Origin: Megamerina dolium
Taxonomy: Eukaryota; Arthropoda; Insecta; Diptera; Megamerinidae
Reading direction: 5' to 3'
Length of the DNA: 64,000 nt
Assembly (NCBI GenBank): GCA_963854835.1
Contig: OY978526.1
Location: 20,118,334-20,182,333, forward strand
Shown here in pieces: positions 62,086 through 64,000 of the stretch. A model generated the notes under the pieces. It was given only the letters and a program-made list of their open reading frames with translations, was not told the origin of the DNA and did not search any database. Positions within the stretch are counted from its first letter, which is position 1, and every line of letters starts with the position of its first letter. The translations under genes were made by a program, and so were the position numbers.

Positions 62086-64000
62086 CTACAAAGATGTGAA
62101 AACAATGATGAGATTTTTATTTCATCACGATCAATCAATAAAATGATCGATAAAACGATATATTTCTCTTTTTATTATAATTTTTGTTTTTTTTTTGTTT
62201 TTTGCAATTTTGCAAACATTTTATTGCAAAATTGCAATTAAATAGAACACATCATTGCAATAAGTTGAAAACCTTTCTCTTTTTTCTGGATTCAATATAT
62301 TTTCTACTTTTCTACTTGATCTTCTTCTTCTTGATTCTGTCTCGATTGGGTCAACTAATATTATTTAATGGAAATTGTAGAGCCATTCTAAAAGTTGCTT
62401 CTAAAATTGCAATTTATGTATATATGTATTCATACTCGTACATACATAACATATACTCATACTCACATGTGTACCTCTACAATCAAATTGCATTGAATCT
62501 AATTCACACACAATCTTTCTTGAATTGAAAGCAGTATGTAGTAGTTGTAGTTGTACACAGAATATAAACAGTAGTAGTAGCATAAAACAACTTTGAATTG
62601 CTACTGTTTCTACTAGTTGTGCTTTTTGTTGTTGTTTTTGTTGTTGTTTGTTGTTTATTTCTAGTGCATACACATATTTATGATAGTATGTACTTGGCTA
62701 CATAAGGTATGAGTTTGCTTTTATAATTATGGTATGTGCATTAGTTATGGCACAGCGTAGGATTTTTCGATTTTGATAGGCTCCCTAAAGACGTTTTATT
62801 TTCAATATTTTTCTATAATTTATTTACTTCACTTGTTGTTGTAAAGAAGAATTTATTGGGGGTCCGCCCTACAGTTTACCCTTTTAGATAAAATTCCTGG
62901 GATATTTGCAATTTTTACCACATTTTTAGATTATTTTGGCGGGAAGCCGCTTAATGAGGGAAGATAGGGTGTAAGTATGTTCGGAGGAAATAATGCGACA
63001 GAATAATTTCATGGCTTTACGGGCGATTCCTTGACAGATATGGGTTTATATGATAATTTTCATACATTTTTACATTAATTTTATAGGGGAGTCCCCCGAA
63101 AAGGTAAAGATACTGATTAAGTATGAGTATAAATATAAGTATAAATGAGAGTTGATGATCTAATTATTCCCCCTAAGAGCTCCATGGAGGCAATGAGTGT
63201 AAATTTTAGAAAAAACTTCAATTTAGTAGAGAAGCTACAGGAAGCAGATCGAGATAGGTGGTGAGGATGTTTTTGAAATATATTTAACCGAAAAAATTCA
63301 TGGGGGCTCTTGATTCATTTCATTCATCTACGGGTGAGTAGTGAGCAGCTATTTGGTTATTCCACTATTTCGATGCATTTTTAGGTTAATTTTGTAGATG
63401 AGCCCCCCATAAGGGCTGGAGATAGAAGTTAAGTATGTTTGGAGAAAATGTTTCAATGGCAAAATTAATTAGGATCATATACCTCCCTCACCTTTTGAGG
63501 TATGTGCTACAGCGATGGATGCGAATTTTACAAAAATGTGAATTTTGTAGGAGAGCACCTCTAAGGGATCAAGATATGGGTTAAGTATATATCAGAAAAA
63601 TGTTGGCGTAAGAAAATTAATGAGTGTTGATCACACAAGTCAGCAGTTATTGGTGTATTTGCCATATTGCAGATGTTTTAAGATTAATTTAGTGGAGGAG
63701 CTCTACCCTAAGCGGCAGAGATATGAAGTAAGTACGTTCGAAGAAAATGTTACGATGGAAAAATGAATGAGTGTTGGTCATTCAGCTCACTAATTAAGGG
63801 CATCCTGGAAGCGGTGGGAGCAAATTTTACAAAAATGTTAATTTTGTAAGGGACCCGTCCTAAGGATTTGAGAAAGCGGATTACAATGTTCCAAAAAAGT
63901 TTTGAGCAGGAAAAATTCATTGGAGCTAGTCATATATTTGATCTTTTTAGGGGCGACTGCTAGGCAGCTGTGACGATGTTTGTCGATTTTACACTCACTT
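62086..64000. other. Upstream cadherin intron or flank; inverted ~150-bp array at window edge
   Basis: No signal-peptide exon could be found. From about 62850 to the end, degenerate units recur with 'aattttgtaggggagc-cc', 'aaggg-taaagat', 'gattaagtatg' and 'aaaatgtt' near 63082, 63228, 63388, 63543, 63684 and 63838 (141-160 bp apart). They are the reverse orientation of the arrays at 0.1-1.1 and 56.8-58.4 kb. Confidence 0.5.

Overview
The window looks like nuclear DNA of a brachyceran fly. It is very AT-rich and full of dipteran-style microsatellites. It carries spliced genes with GT..AG introns whose products match fly proteins: CCDC124, Prp18, pyrroline-5-carboxylate reductase and a protocadherin-15/Cad99C-type cadherin. 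Genes are sparse and two introns are 16 and 18 kb long and packed with repeats, so the genome is probably larger and more repeat-rich than that of Drosophila melanogaster. No bacterial features or CRISPR array were seen.

Layout. 1-12.6 kb: no gene; a degenerate ~150-bp tandem array at the left edge, and at 3.3-5.3 kb a decayed GTCY-type repeat element that holds a 553-bp mariner deletion derivative and a SINE fragment. 12.6-16 kb: a compact housekeeping cluster. CCDC124 (minus) and Prp18 (plus) are divergent and share a 474-bp spacer; Prp18 and P5CR (minus) are convergent with 150 bp between stop codons and a palindromic poly(A) signal. 17.1-17.7 kb: a mutated mariner/IS630-superfamily transposase remnant. 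19.15-62.1 kb: the cadherin gene on the minus strand, nine coding exons giving ~1,695 visible residues: 11 cadherin repeats, a membrane-adjacent domain, one transmembrane helix, and a ~320-residue tail ending in Thr-Glu-Leu, a class I PDZ ligand. Only the signal peptide and extreme N terminus are missing; they must lie beyond the right edge or in an unrecognised exon.

The cadherin introns hold most of the unusual material. Three arrays of a degenerate ~154-bp unit (34.2-35.5, 39.0-40.5 and 52.1-53.5 kb) keep a strikingly constant period. Between the first two, which are in opposite orientation, sits an element at 36.66-38.24 kb with 13-bp inverted ends, (GTCC)12, and the same ~150-bp core doubled into a 298-bp period. 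The shared core motif (about CTCCCATACAAA) and shared ends suggest one superfamily of tandem-repeat-bearing non-autonomous elements, resembling dipteran mini-me/DINE (Helentron-related) elements. Other intronic items are a tRNA-derived SINE, two non-LTR retrotransposon remnants (one with a clear 9-bp target-site duplication), arrays of an inverted TTGCAATAATGTCGAA motif, and a three-copy ~305-bp tandem repeat.
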